From Cryptomeria japonica (Eukaryota > Streptophyta > Pinopsida > Cupressales > Cupressaceae): a stretch of 64,000 nucleotides of DNA. Made by a program: the position numbers and the translations under genes. A model generated the notes under the pieces. That model searched no databases and had not been told where the DNA came from. It was given only the letters and a program-made list of their open reading frames with translations. Below, one piece after another: positions 63,024 through 64,000 of the stretch (positions are counted from its first letter, which is position 1; every line of letters starts with the position of its first letter). Where the stretch lies: contig NC_081406.1 in NCBI RefSeq assembly GCF_030272615.1, positions 231,312,396-231,376,395 of the forward strand. Direction: 5' to 3'.

Positions 63024-64000
63024 CAATATGTAGATTTATTGCATGAATTCCCTGAGATCTTTGCTTGGACATACTCTGATATGCTTGGTATAGATCCTAA
63101 GATTGTTACTCATAATATTGTCTTAGTTCCTGATGCTAAGCCTGTGAAACAAAAGATTCAAAAAATGAATCCTAAGGTAGCTCTGCTTGTTAAGGCTGAG
63201 ATTGAAAAATTATTGGAGGCTGGATTTATCTGCCCTATTGATTATTCCCCGTGGGTTTCAAATATTGTCGCTGTGGCTAAATCAGATAATAAAATAAGAA
63301 TGTGTACCGACTTTCAAGATTTAAATAAGGCTTCTTTAAAAGATGATTTCCCTCTCCCAAACATTGACATGATAGTTGATTCTACAGCAGGACATGCTTT
63401 GTTATCCTTCATGGATGCTTTTTCAGGATACAATCAAATTTTTATTAATCCTCAAGATCAATTCAAAACTACTTTCACCACTCCTTGGGGTACGTTTTGT
63501 TGGGTGATGATGCCTTTTGGACTTAAAAATGCCAGCACAACTTATCAATGAGCGATGACCCTTATCTTTCATGATTATATGCATAAGATTTTAGAAGATT
63601 ATGTTGATGATATTTTAGCCAAATCCATTCTTTGTATAGATCATATTAAGATCCTTCGTCAAATCTTCGAAAGAATTCATAAATATCACATGCGCTTGAA
63701 TCCCTGAAAATGTGTTTTTAGTGTGGATAGTGGAAAACTATTAGGGTTCATAGTTTCACATCTTGGGATTGAGGTGGACACTAAGAAAATAGATGCTATT
63801 GTCAACATGCCACCTCCTAGAAATGTGTCTCAACTCAAAAGCTTACAAGGAAAGATTCAAGCCATTTGTAGGTTCGTATCTCAACTTGCGGATCGTACTT
63901 TTTCTTTTACTCAACTTCTCAAAAAGAATATCACTTTTCAATGGAACGAAGATTGTTAGCAAGCATTTGAAGGTTTAAAAGTATATATGGCTAATCCTCC
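63024..64000 (+). pseudogene. Element E reverse transcriptase (runs off the window)
   Basis: In the same frame as the 783-codon ORF. Motifs: HNIVLVPDAKPVKQKIQKMN, AEIEKLLEAGFICPIDYSPW, IRMCTDFQDLNKASLKDDFP, LLSFMDAFSGYNQI (catalytic Asp), WGTFCWVMMPFGLKNASTTY, YVDDILAKS (63600-63611) and LGFIVSHLGIEVDTKKIDAI. Interrupted by TGA 63549, TGA 63705 and TAG 63957. All RT catalytic residues are intact. The three internal stops each differ by one base from a conserved sense codon. RNase H and integrase would lie beyond 64000. Confidence 0.88.

Larger units (their letters stand above)
58819..64000 (+). mobile_element. Ty3-type element E (5' half; continues beyond window)
   Basis: 5' LTR (58819-60458), PBS, short leader with an A/G-rich run, a 783-codon ORF with protease and G-patch, then RT in the same frame. 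No frameshift is seen over 3.3 kb, only four stops (63021 TAA, 63549 TGA, 63705 TGA, 63957 TAG), so this is the best preserved element here. Related to A (EDDWGSL motif, PBS, LTR ends). Inserted in J. Confidence 0.85.

Overview
This window looks like intergenic DNA from a large, repeat-rich land-plant genome. A gymnosperm such as a conifer is my best guess, inferred from the density and style of the LTR elements and not proven. I found no convincing host gene, rRNA, tRNA or CRISPR array. Almost every base can be placed in nested or tandem LTR retrotransposons, whose LTR ends, primer-binding sites (PBS), polypurine tracts (PPT) and, twice, target-site duplications (TSD) can be read directly. 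Region 1-8165: a short non-autonomous Ty3-type element (A, 1-5786, 5' LTR cut by the window edge) sits inside a copia-type element (F), of which a 3' internal piece and 3' LTR (6795-8165) remain. Region 8166-21200: minus-strand remains of an unrecognised retroelement-type ORF (X) are split by two insertions. Element B (8795-12900, TSD GCACC) is a Ty3-type element with a zinc-knuckle/protease-like ORF and no reverse transcriptase. Element C (minus strand, 13338-20204, TSD ATATG) has copia-type LTRs, an initiator-Met PBS and a copia-type PPT, but carries a coiled-coil/zinc-knuckle ORF plus a large unknown ORF in place of pol. Region 21500-27920: a LINE-type RNase H remnant, the 5' end of a minus-strand Ty3-type element (G), the 5' LTR, repeat-rich leader and gag start of another (H), and an LTR fragment. 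Region 27997-52545: two related Ty3 elements of the Tat type, recognised by a second archaeal-type RNase H after the ordinary one, lie head to tail around one LTR (35861-37297, tRNA-Lys-like PBS). Copy 1 keeps RNase H and integrase but lacks gag, protease and most RT. Copy 2 keeps gag, protease, G-patch, RT and both RNases H but has lost integrase. Both carry, on the opposite strand between pol and the 3' end, a decayed ORF that reads as a plant mobile domain (PMD) protein. The shared LTR lies in a 1,816-bp near-perfect inverted repeat. A ~960-bp terminal-inverted-repeat element interrupts copy 2. Region 52546-57483: unknown element D, with an array of about 14 short palindromes followed by a ~1,200-codon decayed ORF of unknown function. 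Region 57484-64000: the LTR, tRNA-Arg-like PBS and gag start of element J, then element E (from 58819), a comparatively young Ty3-type element whose 783-codon protease/G-patch ORF and RT share one reading frame, broken only by four stops before the window ends. The main points of interest are the antisense PMD gene, the recurrent large non-pol accessory ORFs, the palindrome array, the large inverted LTR repeat, and short motifs that are reverse-complementary between the 5' leader and 3' region of the Tat element.
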